Positions 52,032 to 61,268 are shown, counted from the first letter of the stretch. The stretch is DNA of 64,000 bases from Hyphomicrobiales bacterium (GCA_017304475.1 JAFKKV010000012.1:186001-250000), one strand, 5' to 3'. Notes: generated by a model from the letters alone, not told the origin. Numbers and translations are program-made.

Positions 52032-52778
52032 TCAGCGGCGCTGCAGGAGGGAAGCGGCCGGCGGGTCGAGCAGCAGCACGGTGCGGGGATGCTGCTGCAG
52101 GATCGAGGCGGGATGCGCCGGGCTGACCGGGCCTTCGACGGCGTCGCGCACGGCCTCGGCCTTGCGCTGGTCGGGCACCGACAGGACGATCAGCCGGCTC
52201 TTCATGATCTGCCGGATGCTCATCGAAATGGCGCGCGCCGGCACGGCGTCGAGGCTCGGGAACCAGCCCTCGCCGAGCTGCTGGCGGCGGCAGGCCTCGT
52301 CCAGGGTCACCACGATGAAGGGCGCCTCGGTGTCGAAATCGGCCGGCGGATCGTTGAAGGCGAGATGGCAGTTCTCGCCGATGCCGGCGAGGCAGAGATC
52401 GATCCGGCGGTCGCCGATCAGGCCGTTCAGGCGGCGGGCTTCGGCTTGCGGGTCGGCCGCATCGCCGTTGACCGGCACGAACTCGACCGCGCCGACCAGC
52501 GGCTGGACGAAGCGTTCGTTGAGATATTTGCGGAAGCTCGCGGGATGGGTGACGGGCAGGCCGACATATTCGTCGAGATGAAAGGCGGTCACCTTCGACC
52601 AGTCGATGCCTTCGGCGGCGACCAGATGTTTCAGCGTGTCGAACTGGCTGGCGCCGGTCGCCACGACGATGGTTGCCTGGCCGTGCTCGGCCAAGGCCGC
52701 ACGGATGGCGCCGATCGCCAGTTCCGCGGCAGCGGCGCCCATGGCCGACTTGTCTTCGGTGATGCGAATATCAAACAT
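52032..52778 (-). CDS. nagB: Glucosamine-6-phosphate deaminase
   Basis: Predicted protein of 248 residues. [23 protein letters not shown], and [17 protein letters not shown] (equivalent to the GIGxDGHIAFNEP active-site loop) identify the family. It converts glucosamine-6-phosphate to fructose-6-phosphate and ammonia. The ATG at 52778 is preferred to an upstream ATG at 52814 that lies inside the operator palindrome. First gene of nagB-nagA-binding protein, divergent from the ROK regulator. Confidence 0.92.
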   Translation of the reverse strand: MFDIRITEDKSAMGAAAAELAIGAIRAALAEHGQATIVVATGASQFDTLKHLVAAEGIDWSKVTAFHLDEYVGLPVTHPASFRKYLNERFVQPLVGAVEFVPVNGDAADPQAEARRLNGLIGDRRIDLCLAGIGENCHLAFNDPPADFDTEAPFIVVTLDEACRRQQLGEGWFPSLDAVPARAISMSIRQIMKSRLIVLSVPDQRKAEAVRDAVEGPVSPAHPASILQQHPRTVLLLDPPAASLLQRR

Positions 52779-52797
52779 GTGAATTTTGAACCTCGAA

Positions 52798-52884
52798 CAC
52801 ATAAATTGTTTCATTTATGTGCCTTGAAGTTTATGAGCGTCCCGAGAAAAGGCAATATCTATTTTGAACGGCGACGTTCTAAAT
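52798..52884. promoter_or_regulatory. Operators in the nagB-ROK divergent region
   Basis: CACATAAAT-N6-ATTTATGTG (52798-52821) is a perfect 9-bp inverted repeat. A second near-palindrome at 52861-52884 has arms ATTTTGAAC and GTTCTAAAT (one mismatch) with a 6-nt centre; the word ATTTTGAAC recurs at 52783-52791. These AT-rich sites in a GC-rich genome lie at both promoters, as expected for a ROK/NagC-type repressor acting on nagB and on itself. Confidence 0.65.
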
Positions 52885-52898
52885 TAGGAAATCAAGAC

Positions 52899-54089
52899 GT
52901 GGTCATAGCCGAGATCGCCGACATGCCCTTCGCCGGCGCCCATGAACGCGACTGCGCCAGGGCCTTCGCACTGGTGGCGCGCGGGGCCGCGCATTCCCGT
53001 GCCGAGATCGGCGAGCAGCTGGGGCTTCGCTCGACCACGACGTCGCGGGTGGTCGGCGATCTCGTGGCCCGCCGCCTGCTGCTGGAGAGTTCGGGAGAAC
53101 GGGCCGGCCGCGGCCGGCCGGCGGGGCTGCTGATGGCCAATTCCCGGCGCGTCGGCGCTTCCGTCATTCATGTCGCCAGCCGCTCGCTCGCCGGCGTGCT
53201 GGTCGACCTCAACGGTCAGGTGATCGAGCAGCGGCTGGCGGAGGTCGCGCCCGATGCGGATAATCCGGTCATGGCAAAAGCCATGGCCGGGCTTGCCGGC
53301 GAGCTGGCTGCGGCCATGCCGCGCGGCATGGAACATGCCGGCACCGCGGTGTCGCTCTCCGGCCTGCTCGATCTCCGGCAGAGGCAATGGCTGATGTCGT
53401 CGCGCTGGCCGCGCATGCGCGGCCTCGATGTCCAGGCGGTGCTGGAGCCGATCACCCCGCCGGTGGAGGTCTGCCGCAATCTCGACGCCGAGCTCAGGGC
53501 CCGCGCGATGCAGGACCCGGCGGGCCATTCGGGTGGCTCGCTGCTGCTGCATTGGGGTTGGGGCGTGGGCCTCGCCTATGCCGTCGACGGGCAGTCCTTC
53601 GCGCCGGCTGGCGGCTCCTTCGGCGAGATCGGTCATTGGCGCTTCTCGCGCCTGGCCGGCCGGGCCTGCGGCTGCGGCAATACGGCCTGTCTCGAAACCG
53701 GTGCCGCGCTCTGGTCGCTGATGCCGCGGCTCAGGCAGGAATGGCCCGAGCTCAGCGAGGACGAGGCGACGCTGCAGGCGCAATTGCCGGATTGCGACCT
53801 GATGAGCCTGCCCGAGATCGACATGGCGGCGCGGCTGCTGGCGCGCGCGCTCGCCAATGTCTGCCGCCTGCTGTTTCCCGCCCGTATCACCGTCACCGGC
53901 CCGCTGGCCGCCAATGCCCGGCTCTGGGCGCATTTCGACGCGCTGTTCCGGGCCGAAGGATCGATGGAGGGCCTCGCCACGCCGCAACTGGTCAATGATC
54001 GGTCGAGCCAGAACTACGAGATCTATGGCGCGGCCCAGCCGCTGCTGAGCCGGGCCGTGGAGCGGGCGTTGAGCGCCCGGCGGGCGTGA
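52899..54089 (+). CDS. ROK-family transcriptional regulator (NagC-like)
   Basis: Predicted protein of 396 residues from a GTG at 52899 with AGGAA upstream; ATGs at 52832 and 52921 are alternatives. An N-terminal winged helix (SRAEIGEQLGLRSTTTSRVVGDLVARRLL) is followed by the ROK sugar-kinase-like domain with GGSFGEIGHW and the zinc site CGCGNTACLE. Expected to repress nagB-nagA when no amino-sugar phosphate is bound. Divergent from nagB. Confidence 0.92.
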   Translation: MVIAEIADMPFAGAHERDCARAFALVARGAAHSRAEIGEQLGLRSTTTSRVVGDLVARRLLLESSGERAGRGRPAGLLMANSRRVGASVIHVASRSLAGVLVDLNGQVIEQRLAEVAPDADNPVMAKAMAGLAGELAAAMPRGMEHAGTAVSLSGLLDLRQRQWLMSSRWPRMRGLDVQAVLEPITPPVEVCRNLDAELRARAMQDPAGHSGGSLLLHWGWGVGLAYAVDGQSFAPAGGSFGEIGHWRFSRLAGRACGCGNTACLETGAALWSLMPRLRQEWPELSEDEATLQAQLPDCDLMSLPEIDMAARLLARALANVCRLLFPARITVTGPLAANARLWAHFDALFRAEGSMEGLATPQLVNDRSSQNYEIYGAAQPLLSRAVERALSARRA

Positions 54090-54107
54090 GGCCGGGGGAA
54101 CAAACTG

Positions 54108-54269
54108 ACCCTCTCCCAGAGGGAGAGGGTGGCGCCATCAGGCGCCGGGTGAGGGGCGTAAGCCCTCAGAATTGATCCCCACGCTCGCCGAGCATGCCGT
54201 CTCATCCGGAGATGGACGACCCCTTACCCGCCCGCTGACGCGGGCACCATCTCCCTCTGGGAGAGGGTT
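54108..54269. repeat. Two REP elements in inverted orientation
   Basis: The first element starts ACCCTCTCCC-AGA-GGGAGAGGGT (54108-54130) and continues GGCGCC-ATCA-GGCGCC and GGGTGAGGGG. The second, on the opposite strand from about 54269 down to 54218, reads CCCTCTCCCAGAGGGAGATGG and continues with CCCGC-GTCA-GCGGG and GGGTAAGGGG. Both thus have two hairpins and a common tail. The core also occurs at 11932-11954. They fill the gap between the convergent ROK and binding-protein genes. Confidence 0.8.
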
Positions 54270-54295
54270 GGTTTCAGTGCAACAACCAGCCCCGA

Positions 54296-55492
54296 TCAGC
54301 TCCGCTTCGAGCCGATCTCCTCGTCCCAGCGGCGGAAGGCGAGCACCATCTTGTCCGGGTTGATCGGCGTCTCCACCGGCACTTCGGCGATCAGCTTGTC
54401 ATATTCCGGCCGGCCGAATTCGCGGATCGCCGCCTGGCTTTCCGGCGGCGCCATGGACAGGGGCACATCCTTGACCGCCGGGCCCGGATAGAAATAGCCC
54501 TCGTCATAGGTATAGGCCTGCTGTGCCGGGCTCAGCACCCATTTGATCAGTTCCAGCAGCACGGCGAGCTTGTCGTCGCCGATGCCCTTCGGCACGAACA
54601 TGAACTGGGCGTCCGAGACCCAGTGGAAACCCTTCAGCGTCTGGATCGCCGCCGATTTCGGCACGATGCCGAGGACGCGCGGATTGATGTCCCAGCCGGT
54701 GGTCGAGACGATCATGTCGCGCGAACCTTCGCCGAGCTCCTTCATGGTGGCGCCGGTGCCGGTCGGATAATATTCGATCGAGCGGCCGAGCTCCTTCAGA
54801 TAGGCCCAGGTCTTGGTCCAGCCATTGACCGGGTCCTTCGGGTCGCTGTCGCCGAGAATATAGGGCAGGCCCATCAGGAAGGTGCGCCCCGGTCCGGAAT
54901 TGGCGGGCCTGGCATAGAGGAAGCGGTTGGGATTGGCCTTGGCCCAGGCGAGCAGTTCCTCGGCCGTGGTCGGCGGCGTCCTGACCCGTTCCGGCAGATA
55001 TTCGAGCAGGGGGCCGGAGGGGTAATAGACCATGCACATGCCGAAGCCCTGGCCGAGATTGTGGTTGTCCAGCGCGCCCTTCAGATAGATGTCCTCCGGC
55101 TTGGGCAAGGCCGAGGCATAGGTCGGCAGAAGTGGCACCCAGAGCCCCTGGTCGATGCCGGCCGAGAGCACGTCCATGCCGCCGAGCACCAGGTCGAGGT
55201 CGACGCGCTTGGCGTCCTGCATGGCCTTGATCTTGCCCGGCAGTTCCGGCGCCGGGGCCTTGGTGAAGGTCATGCGCGAGACGAGATTGGGCTTGGCCGC
55301 GCGGAAGTTGTCGAGCGGCTTCTGCACCAGCGCCAGGGCGCCGCCGACATCGATGACATTCAAGGTGACGGGCGAGCGCGGCAAGGCCGGCGCTTGCGCC
55401 CGGGCGCCGGTTGCGCCAAGAGCCGCGGCACCGGCGATGCCGCCGAGAACCAGGCGGCGCGAGACGGCTGAATCCTGATCGAACGTGTCCAT
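54296..55492 (-). CDS. ABC transporter substrate-binding protein, family 1 (sugar-cluster copy 2)
   Basis: Predicted protein of 398 residues, paralogue of the 49756-50952 protein and of the same length. Twin-arginine signal SRRLVLGGIAGAAALGATGARAQ; mature motifs NVIDVGGALALVQKPLDNF, YARPANSGPGRTFLMGLPYI and TGWDINPRVLGIVPKSAA. Both end in AFRRWDE plus a short basic tail. Monocistronic and divergent from the epimerase gene; the likely partner transporter is at 59261-62111. Confidence 0.88.
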   Translation of the reverse strand: MDTFDQDSAVSRRLVLGGIAGAAALGATGARAQAPALPRSPVTLNVIDVGGALALVQKPLDNFRAAKPNLVSRMTFTKAPAPELPGKIKAMQDAKRVDLDLVLGGMDVLSAGIDQGLWVPLLPTYASALPKPEDIYLKGALDNHNLGQGFGMCMVYYPSGPLLEYLPERVRTPPTTAEELLAWAKANPNRFLYARPANSGPGRTFLMGLPYILGDSDPKDPVNGWTKTWAYLKELGRSIEYYPTGTGATMKELGEGSRDMIVSTTGWDINPRVLGIVPKSAAIQTLKGFHWVSDAQFMFVPKGIGDDKLAVLLELIKWVLSPAQQAYTYDEGYFYPGPAVKDVPLSMAPPESQAAIREFGRPEYDKLIAEVPVETPINPDKMVLAFRRWDEEIGSKRS

Positions 55493-55516
55493 GACTTGGT
55501 TTCCTTATCCCAGATT

Positions 55517-55555
55517 GGAAGCTTGCCGCTTCCTCGTTGACCTGCCCGCGGGCAG
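55517..55555. promoter_or_regulatory. Two palindromes between binding-protein and epimerase genes
   Basis: GGAAGC-TTGCC-GCTTCC (55517-55533) and the 14-bp perfect palindrome CTGCCCGCGGGCAG (55542-55555) lie in the divergent 108-nt gap. They could be operators for the two genes or leader hairpins; neither matches the ROK or GntR sites described in this window. Confidence 0.4.
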
Positions 55556-55600
55556 AATTGCAGTTTCGGCGATGCGGTGTTGGGCCGGTGGTGAAGTGAC

Positions 55601-56770
55601 ATGGTGACGGATCGGACGGCCGGCGGCGCGACGGGAATACCCGGCGACATCCAGGCATGGCTTTGCGGCGTGCTCGTGCCGTTCTGGGCCAAGGCGGTGG
55701 CCGATCCGGCGCGGCCGGGCTTCATCGAGCTGCTGCGGCCCGATTTCTCGCCCGATCCCGGCGCGCGCCGCACGACCCTGGTCACGGCGCGGCTGATCCA
55801 TGTGTTCAGCCATGCCCATTGCCTCGACCCCGCCGGGCCCGGCCTCGCCGCGGCGCGCCATGGCCTCGGCTTCTTGCTTGATGTCTGCCGCGGCCCGGAC
55901 GGCCGGTTCCGCCACGTGGTGACCACGAGCGGCGAGGTGATCGACGGGCGTGCCGATCTCTATGACCTGGCCTTCGTGCTGTTCGGGCTCGGCTGGTATG
56001 CCCGCGCCTCCGGCGACCGCTCCGTCCTGGCGATCGCCGACGACGTGGCGCGCTTCATCGAGACACGGCTCGCCCATCCGAAAGGCGGCTTCGCCGAGGA
56101 TACGCTGGGTACGCTGCCGCGCCGGCAGAACCCGCATATGCATCTGCTCGAAGCCTTCCTGCTGCTGGCCGAGATTGCACCGGACAAGCCATGGCTCGCG
56201 CGCGCGACCGCGATGATCGACCTGATGCGGGCGCATTTTTTCGACGCGGAGACCGGTTCTCTCGGCGAGTTCTTCACCTGGGATTGGCGGCCGGCCGAGG
56301 GCCTCGCCGGCGAGATCCGCGAGCCCGGGCACCATTTCGAATGGTGCTGGCTGATCCATCACTATGCCCGCCTCAGCGGCGACCGCGGCGTGCTCGACAT
56401 GGCCGACCGGCTGTTTGCTTTCGGCCGGGCCCATGGCCTCGCCGCCATGCCGGCGGGGGCCGCCCTCGACGAGGTCGATCGCGCCGGCCGGCCGATCAAG
56501 CCGAGCATGCTGCTCTGGCCGCAGACGGAACTCCTGAAGGCGCTGACGGCGCGCCTCGAGTTCGGCCGCGACGACAAGCAGGGGCCCGCCATCGACCAGG
56601 TCCTGGCCGTGATCTTCGGCCGCTATGTCGATGCCGGCACGGGCCGCTGGCGCAACCAGCTCGACGCCTCCGGTGCGCCGGTCATGGCCGATATTCCCGT
56701 GCGGGTGCTTTATCACCTGATGTTCGCGCTGGCTGAACTCGCGCGCGTCAGAACGGCGACCGGCGCCTGA
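55601..56770 (+). CDS. AGE-family sugar epimerase/isomerase
   Basis: Predicted protein of 389 residues. The alpha6/alpha6-barrel signature includes RLIHVFSHAHCLDP, DLYDLAFVLFGLGWYARASGD, RRQNPHMHLLEAFLLLAE, PGHHFEWCWLIHHYARLSGD and LWPQTELLKALTARL, as in N-acylglucosamine 2-epimerases, mannose isomerases and related enzymes. The histidines in these motifs are the expected catalytic ones. Within the cluster it could interconvert an amino sugar or hexose imported by the ABC system. ATG at 55601. Confidence 0.9.
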   Translation: MVTDRTAGGATGIPGDIQAWLCGVLVPFWAKAVADPARPGFIELLRPDFSPDPGARRTTLVTARLIHVFSHAHCLDPAGPGLAAARHGLGFLLDVCRGPDGRFRHVVTTSGEVIDGRADLYDLAFVLFGLGWYARASGDRSVLAIADDVARFIETRLAHPKGGFAEDTLGTLPRRQNPHMHLLEAFLLLAEIAPDKPWLARATAMIDLMRAHFFDAETGSLGEFFTWDWRPAEGLAGEIREPGHHFEWCWLIHHYARLSGDRGVLDMADRLFAFGRAHGLAAMPAGAALDEVDRAGRPIKPSMLLWPQTELLKALTARLEFGRDDKQGPAIDQVLAVIFGRYVDAGTGRWRNQLDASGAPVMADIPVRVLYHLMFALAELARVRTATGA

Positions 56771-56801
56771 GCGGCGCCGGTTCTGGCCGGGGCGGGCCGC
56801 G

Positions 56802-57983
56802 TCAGAGGGCGTCCAGCGCATAGAGAATGCCGCGCAGTTCGGCGAGGCCGCGCAATCGGCCGATCGCCGGATAGCCCGGGCTTACCTGTTTGGTGAGATC
56901 GTCGAGCATGCGATGGCCGTGGTCCGGACGGAAGATGATGGTCTCGCCCGGCGACCGCCTGCGGTCCTCCGCGACCAGCTCGCGCAGGACGCCAAGCATG
57001 TCGACATCGCCTTCGAGATGGGCCGATTCATGGAAGCTGCGGCCGTCGCCTTCGCGCTTGGTCGCCCTGAGATGGGCGAAATGAATGCGCGCGGCGAAAC
57101 GCCTGGCGATCGCGGGCAGGTCATTGTCGGCGCGCACGCCCAGGCTGCCGGTGCAATAGCACATGCCGTTGGCGGGCGAGGGGACGGCATCGAACAGGGC
57201 GGCATAGTCGTCGGCGGTGGAGGCGATGCGCGGCAGGCCGAACAGCGACCGCGGCGGATCGTCGGGATGCAGCGTCAGCTTGACGCCACGTGCCTCGGCC
57301 GCCGGCGTGACCGCTTCCAGGAAGCCGATCAGATGGCTGCGCAGCCTGGCCGCGTCGATTCCGGCATAGGAGCGCAGTCGCTCGCGGAAGGCCGGAATGG
57401 TCAGCGGCTCGGTGGTCGAGCCGGGCAGGGCGCTGGCGATATTGCTGGTCAATTCGGCGATGTCGGCCTCGCTCATCGCCGCGTGAACGGCGCGCGCCCG
57501 CTCCTTGTCGGCGGCCGAATAGTCGTTCTCGGCGCCGTCACGCGCCAGGATATGCAGGTCGAAGGCGGCGAAGCGGTCCTGGTCGAAGCGCATGGCCGTG
57601 GCGCCGGTCGGGATGACGTGGTCGAGATCGGTGCGGGTCCAGTCGACCACCGGCATGAAATTGTAGCAGATCACCTTGATGCCGCAGGCGGCCACCGCCT
57701 CCAAGCTGGCGATCCAGGCTTCGATCTCGGCACGCGCGGCAGCACCTTTCCGCTTGACCGCGTCGGGGATCGGGATGCTCTCGACCACCGACCAGGTCAG
57801 CTGGGAGCGGCCGGCCGGCGCGATCTCGATCAGGGCCTTGCGCTCTGCGACCTCGGCGACCGTCCAGGCTTGGCCGATCGGCACCTCGTGAAGGGCTGAC
57901 ACCACGTCGGTCGCGCCGGCCTGGCGGACCGCGTCGAGCGGCACATTGGCGTGCGGGCCATACCATCTCCACCCCTGACGCAT
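56802..57983 (-). CDS. uxuA: Mannonate dehydratase
   Basis: Predicted protein of 393 residues. Family features: WRWYGPHANVPLDAVRQAGAT at the start, VICYNFMPVVDWTRTDL, LTLHPDDPPRSLFGLPRI, CYCTGSLGVR, HFAHLRATKREGDGRSFHE and FRPDHGHRM. It dehydrates D-mannonate to 2-keto-3-deoxygluconate in uronate breakdown, with a divalent metal. AGGAGAG precedes the ATG at 57983. It follows the GntR gene by 39 nt on the same strand and is probably cotranscribed. Confidence 0.95.
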   Translation of the reverse strand: MRQGWRWYGPHANVPLDAVRQAGATDVVSALHEVPIGQAWTVAEVAERKALIEIAPAGRSQLTWSVVESIPIPDAVKRKGAAARAEIEAWIASLEAVAACGIKVICYNFMPVVDWTRTDLDHVIPTGATAMRFDQDRFAAFDLHILARDGAENDYSAADKERARAVHAAMSEADIAELTSNIASALPGSTTEPLTIPAFRERLRSYAGIDAARLRSHLIGFLEAVTPAAEARGVKLTLHPDDPPRSLFGLPRIASTADDYAALFDAVPSPANGMCYCTGSLGVRADNDLPAIARRFAARIHFAHLRATKREGDGRSFHESAHLEGDVDMLGVLRELVAEDRRRSPGETIIFRPDHGHRMLDDLTKQVSPGYPAIGRLRGLAELRGILYALDAL

Positions 57984-58022
57984 CGTGCTGGCTCTCCTGA
58001 AGATCTCTGTGGGGTCCGACGG

Positions 58023-58778
58023 TCAGACGAAGCTGTCGGGGAAGGTGCTGCGCAGGGCGTCGATGTCGGGAATGACCGCGCTCAGATGCTTGTGCATCGC
58101 CGCGCGGGCCGCCTCGACGTCATGGGCGGCAACCGCGTTGCGGATCAGGTCATGTTCGCCGAGCACGAATTCCATGCGTCCGAGCGCCGGCAAGGTGAGG
58201 CGGCGGCAACGGTCGATCTGGATCTTCGCCGGCTTCAGATAGGTCCAGATGCCGGGATGGCCTGATATCGCGGCGATCGCCTCGTGGAATGCCTCGTCGG
58301 CCTCGTGAAAGGCATTGAGGTCCTGCCGGTCGGCGAAGAATTTCTGACGGGCCAGGATGTCGTCGAGCCGCGCCATGTCGTCCGGTGTCGCCGAGGCCGC
58401 GGCACGCGACACCGTCGCGTCCTCCAGCGCCTGGCGGATGATCACCGCTTCGGGGATCAGGCCGACGGGAATGCGGGCGACGAAGGTGCCGGACTGCGGA
58501 AAGATATCGACGAGGCCGTCTTCGACCAGGCGGATGAGCGCCTCGCGCACCGGCGTGCGGCTGACCCCGAAACGCTCGGTCAGCATCTTCTCATTGAGCG
58601 CCGTGCCGGGCGGCAATTGCATCGAGACCATTGCCGCATGAAGATCCCGGTAGATCGCCGTGGCCGTCGTCGTGCGCTTGACCGCGGGACTGCGCTGCTG
58701 GGCCGGCAAAGGGCGTGGCGGCGCATTCGGCAGGGCGATGCCGCCGGCTTTCTCACCCGATTTTTCGAACAGGCCCAC
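58023..58778 (-). CDS. GntR-family (FadR/UxuR-type) transcriptional regulator
   Basis: Predicted protein of 251 residues from a GTG at 58778 with AGGGA eight nt upstream. An ATG at 58811 is possible but lacks a ribosome-binding site and sits inside the operator-like element. The winged helix is ALNEKMLTERFGVSRTPVREALIRLVEDGLV; the C-terminal FCD-type helical domain includes FHEADEAFHEAIAAISGHP. It leads into uxuA and is divergent from the ABC transporter, so it probably represses both in the absence of uronate or mannonate. Confidence 0.9.
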   Translation of the reverse strand: MGLFEKSGEKAGGIALPNAPPRPLPAQQRSPAVKRTTTATAIYRDLHAAMVSMQLPPGTALNEKMLTERFGVSRTPVREALIRLVEDGLVDIFPQSGTFVARIPVGLIPEAVIIRQALEDATVSRAAASATPDDMARLDDILARQKFFADRQDLNAFHEADEAFHEAIAAISGHPGIWTYLKPAKIQIDRCRRLTLPALGRMEFVLGEHDLIRNAVAAHDVEAARAAMHKHLSAVIPDIDALRSTFPDSFV

Positions 58779-58807
58779 GCGCGTCCGTCCCTGCTTTGAT
58801 GTTCTTT

Positions 58808-58961
58808 GCATACTAATATATTGTTTCTCGATCGGCGCCAAGCTACCAAGCGCTCGCGATCCCCCGTCCCGAGTGCCGCGGCGAGGAGCCTGCGGCGATC
58901 GCGCCGACACCTGCACGGACGTGTCGGGTTGCAAAGAGCATCTGATAGATTAGTATATCAA
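58808..58961. promoter_or_regulatory. Paired ATTAGTAT operators between GntR and ABC genes
   Basis: Site 1 (58808-58824, minus strand) reads CAATATATTAGTATGCAA; site 2 (58944-58961, plus strand) reads ATAGATTAGTATATCAA. They share ATA-ATTAGTAT-CAA and point away from each other, one at each promoter. TTAGTATA with a partial mirror half resembles the TTGGTATACCAA-type sites of uronate GntR regulators. The rest of the 480-nt region up to 59260 holds no separate gene that I can support. Confidence 0.6.
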
Positions 58962-59260
58962 CCTGCGAGGCGATCTGAAATCGACAAGGAACCGGGTGAC
59001 AGGCTCCGTCGGATCGCGCTCGTGAAGGCCAGGAAACGCAAAGCCCATGCGCAACGAGATGCACCGACAGGCGATCGGCGGACCGAAGGGTGAAACAGCC
59101 CGGCGGCCGCGCGGCGATCGCCTGCGGCGCGGCGCCTGCGGCCGGCCTGGTCTCCGCCCGAAACGATCACCCACCATGCGCGCCTGAGGCGCGAAGCCGC
59201 TTCGGCGCGGCACCGATGTCCGCCATCATCACTGGACCCGACAACAGGACGTTTCCTCAG

Positions 59261-60328
59261 ATGCTGCTCGCCTCGTCCCCCTTCAAGGAAATCCGGCTGG
59301 ATCGCGTGAGCCGCGCGTTCGGCAACGTCAACGCCTTGCGGGACGTCACCCTGACGATCGCCAAGGGGGAGTTCATCGCATTGCTCGGGCCTTCGGGCTG
59401 CGGCAAGTCGACGGCTCTCAACTGCATCGCCGGGCTGCTGGCGACCACCGGCGGCGGCATCTATGTCGACGACCGGCGCATCGATCAGCTGAAGCCCGAG
59501 GATCGCGGCTTCGGCATGGTGTTCCAGAACTATGCGCTGTTCCCGCATATGACGGTCCGCCAGAATATCGGCTTCGGTCTGAAGATGCGGCGCACGCCCA
59601 AGGCCGAGATCGACAAGCGGGTCGAGGAGGCGCTCGGCCTGGTGCGCCTGGAGTCCCAAGGCCACAAGCTGCCCGGGCAATTGTCCGGCGGCCAGCAGCA
59701 GCGCGTGGCGATTGCCCGCGCCATCGTCATCGAGCCGCCGCTGGTGCTGATGGACGAGCCCCTGTCCAATCTCGACGCCAAGCTGCGCCTGGAAATGCGC
59801 GCCGAAATCCGCCGCATCCACAATCAGCTCGGCGCCACCACCATCTATGTCACCCATGACCAGGACGAGGCACTGTCGCTGGCCGACCGGGTGGTCGTGC
59901 TGCGCGACGGTTCGATCCGGCAGGTCGGCGCGCCGCACGAGCTCTATGAGGCACCCGACCATCTCGACGTCGCGGAATTCATGGGCTTCCGCAACCGGCT
60001 GACCGGCAAGGTCACGGCGCGCGACGGGTCGCGTGCCACGGTCTCGGTCGGTGGCACCACGCTGTCGGGCAATCTGCGCGCCGACCTCGCCGAGGGCGCC
60101 TCCGCGGTCATCGCGGCCAGGCCCGACGATGTGGCGGCCGGCTCGGGTGGGGCCAATTCGATCGGCGCCACCGTCGAGACGATCGAATATCGCGGCCGGG
60201 AATTCGTCGGCACGGCGCGCACCGCCGACGGCCTCGAACTGATCTTCCACGCGCCGCGGCGCGCCGAGATCGGCAGCTCCGTCTCGCTCACGGTCGATCC
60301 AGACCGTGCCCTCGTCTTCGGCGCGTGA
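59261..60328 (+). CDS. ABC transporter ATP-binding protein (PotA type)
   Basis: Predicted protein of 355 residues from the ATG at 59261 (AGGAC upstream). Earlier ATGs at 59216 and 59090 add poorly conserved sequence. Walker A GPSGCGKST, VFQNYALFPHMTV, signature LSGGQQQRVAIARAI, Walker B LVLMDEPLSNLDA, YVTHDQDEA, and a TOBE-like C-terminus. Energises the importer with the two permeases that follow. Confidence 0.93.
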   Translation: MLLASSPFKEIRLDRVSRAFGNVNALRDVTLTIAKGEFIALLGPSGCGKSTALNCIAGLLATTGGGIYVDDRRIDQLKPEDRGFGMVFQNYALFPHMTVRQNIGFGLKMRRTPKAEIDKRVEEALGLVRLESQGHKLPGQLSGGQQQRVAIARAIVIEPPLVLMDEPLSNLDAKLRLEMRAEIRRIHNQLGATTIYVTHDQDEALSLADRVVVLRDGSIRQVGAPHELYEAPDHLDVAEFMGFRNRLTGKVTARDGSRATVSVGGTTLSGNLRADLAEGASAVIAARPDDVAAGSGGANSIGATVETIEYRGREFVGTARTADGLELIFHAPRRAEIGSSVSLTVDPDRALVFGA

Positions 60329-60336
60329 GGCTCGTC

Positions 60337-61263
60337 ATGGCTCACTCCGACCTGGCCCGCACCGATCTGGCGCATTCCGCCCAAGCCGACAGTCCCAACT
60401 TCCGCCAGCGCCTGGCGCTGCGCGGCATCGACGGCATCACGCTTCTCATCCTGCCGGCCGTGCTCTTCGTGCTGGCGATCTTCGTCTATCCGTTCCTCTA
60501 TGGTCTGCTTCTGTCGTTCACGCCGCGCGAAGGCGGCCTGCTGGCAAATTATCAGAAGTTTTTCGCCGATCCGTTCCTCTACGACACGATCTGGACGACC
60601 CTGAAACTGGCCATGCCGGTGACCATCATCAGCTTGCTGGTGGCGATCCCGATCGCCTTCCGCGTGCGCCTGATGCGCCATCAGCGGCTCCTGACCACCA
60701 TCCTGGTCCTGCCGGTGACGCTCGGCACCGTGCTGGTCGCCGAAGGCCTGCTCAATTATCTGGGGCCGCAGGGCTGGTTCAGCCGCACCCTCATGCTGAT
60801 CGGCGCGATCGACCGGCCGGTGAAGCTCACCAACAATTACTGGGGTGTCTTCGCCTCGCTGATCATTACCGGTTTTCCCTTCACCTTCCTGCTGACCCTG
60901 TCCTATGTCACCGGCATCGACCCGGCGCTGGAACAGGCGGCCGCCACCCATGGCGCCAGGAGCTGGCAGCGGTTCCGCTTCGTCCTGCTGCCCTTGCTGA
61001 TCCCGGGACTGGCGATCGCCTTCTGCCTGTCCTTCGTCCAGGCCTTCGCGGTGTTCCCGTCCGCCGTGCTGCTCGGCGCGCCGGCCGGCCCGACGCGGGT
61101 CATCTCGATCGCGGCCTATCAGGCGGCCTTCGAGCAATATGACTACTCCATGGCCTCGGCCATCGCGATGATCATGGCCGCGGTGCAGCTGGCCATCGTC
61201 ATCGGCGTGCTGGCCCTGCGCGGCCTGTTCTACCGGGGCGCCACATCGGGCGGAAAGGGCTGA
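60337..61263 (+). CDS. ABC transporter permease (PotB type)
   Basis: Predicted protein of 308 residues with six membrane helices. The permease signature is EQAAATHGARSWQRFRFVLLPLLIPG. The ATG at 60337 has GAGG upstream, and an in-frame GTG at 60325 overlaps the ATPase stop. First of two permeases of the importer. Confidence 0.92.
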   Translation: MAHSDLARTDLAHSAQADSPNFRQRLALRGIDGITLLILPAVLFVLAIFVYPFLYGLLLSFTPREGGLLANYQKFFADPFLYDTIWTTLKLAMPVTIISLLVAIPIAFRVRLMRHQRLLTTILVLPVTLGTVLVAEGLLNYLGPQGWFSRTLMLIGAIDRPVKLTNNYWGVFASLIITGFPFTFLLTLSYVTGIDPALEQAAATHGARSWQRFRFVLLPLLIPGLAIAFCLSFVQAFAVFPSAVLLGAPAGPTRVISIAAYQAAFEQYDYSMASAIAMIMAAVQLAIVIGVLALRGLFYRGATSGGKG

Positions 61264-61268
61264 CGATC

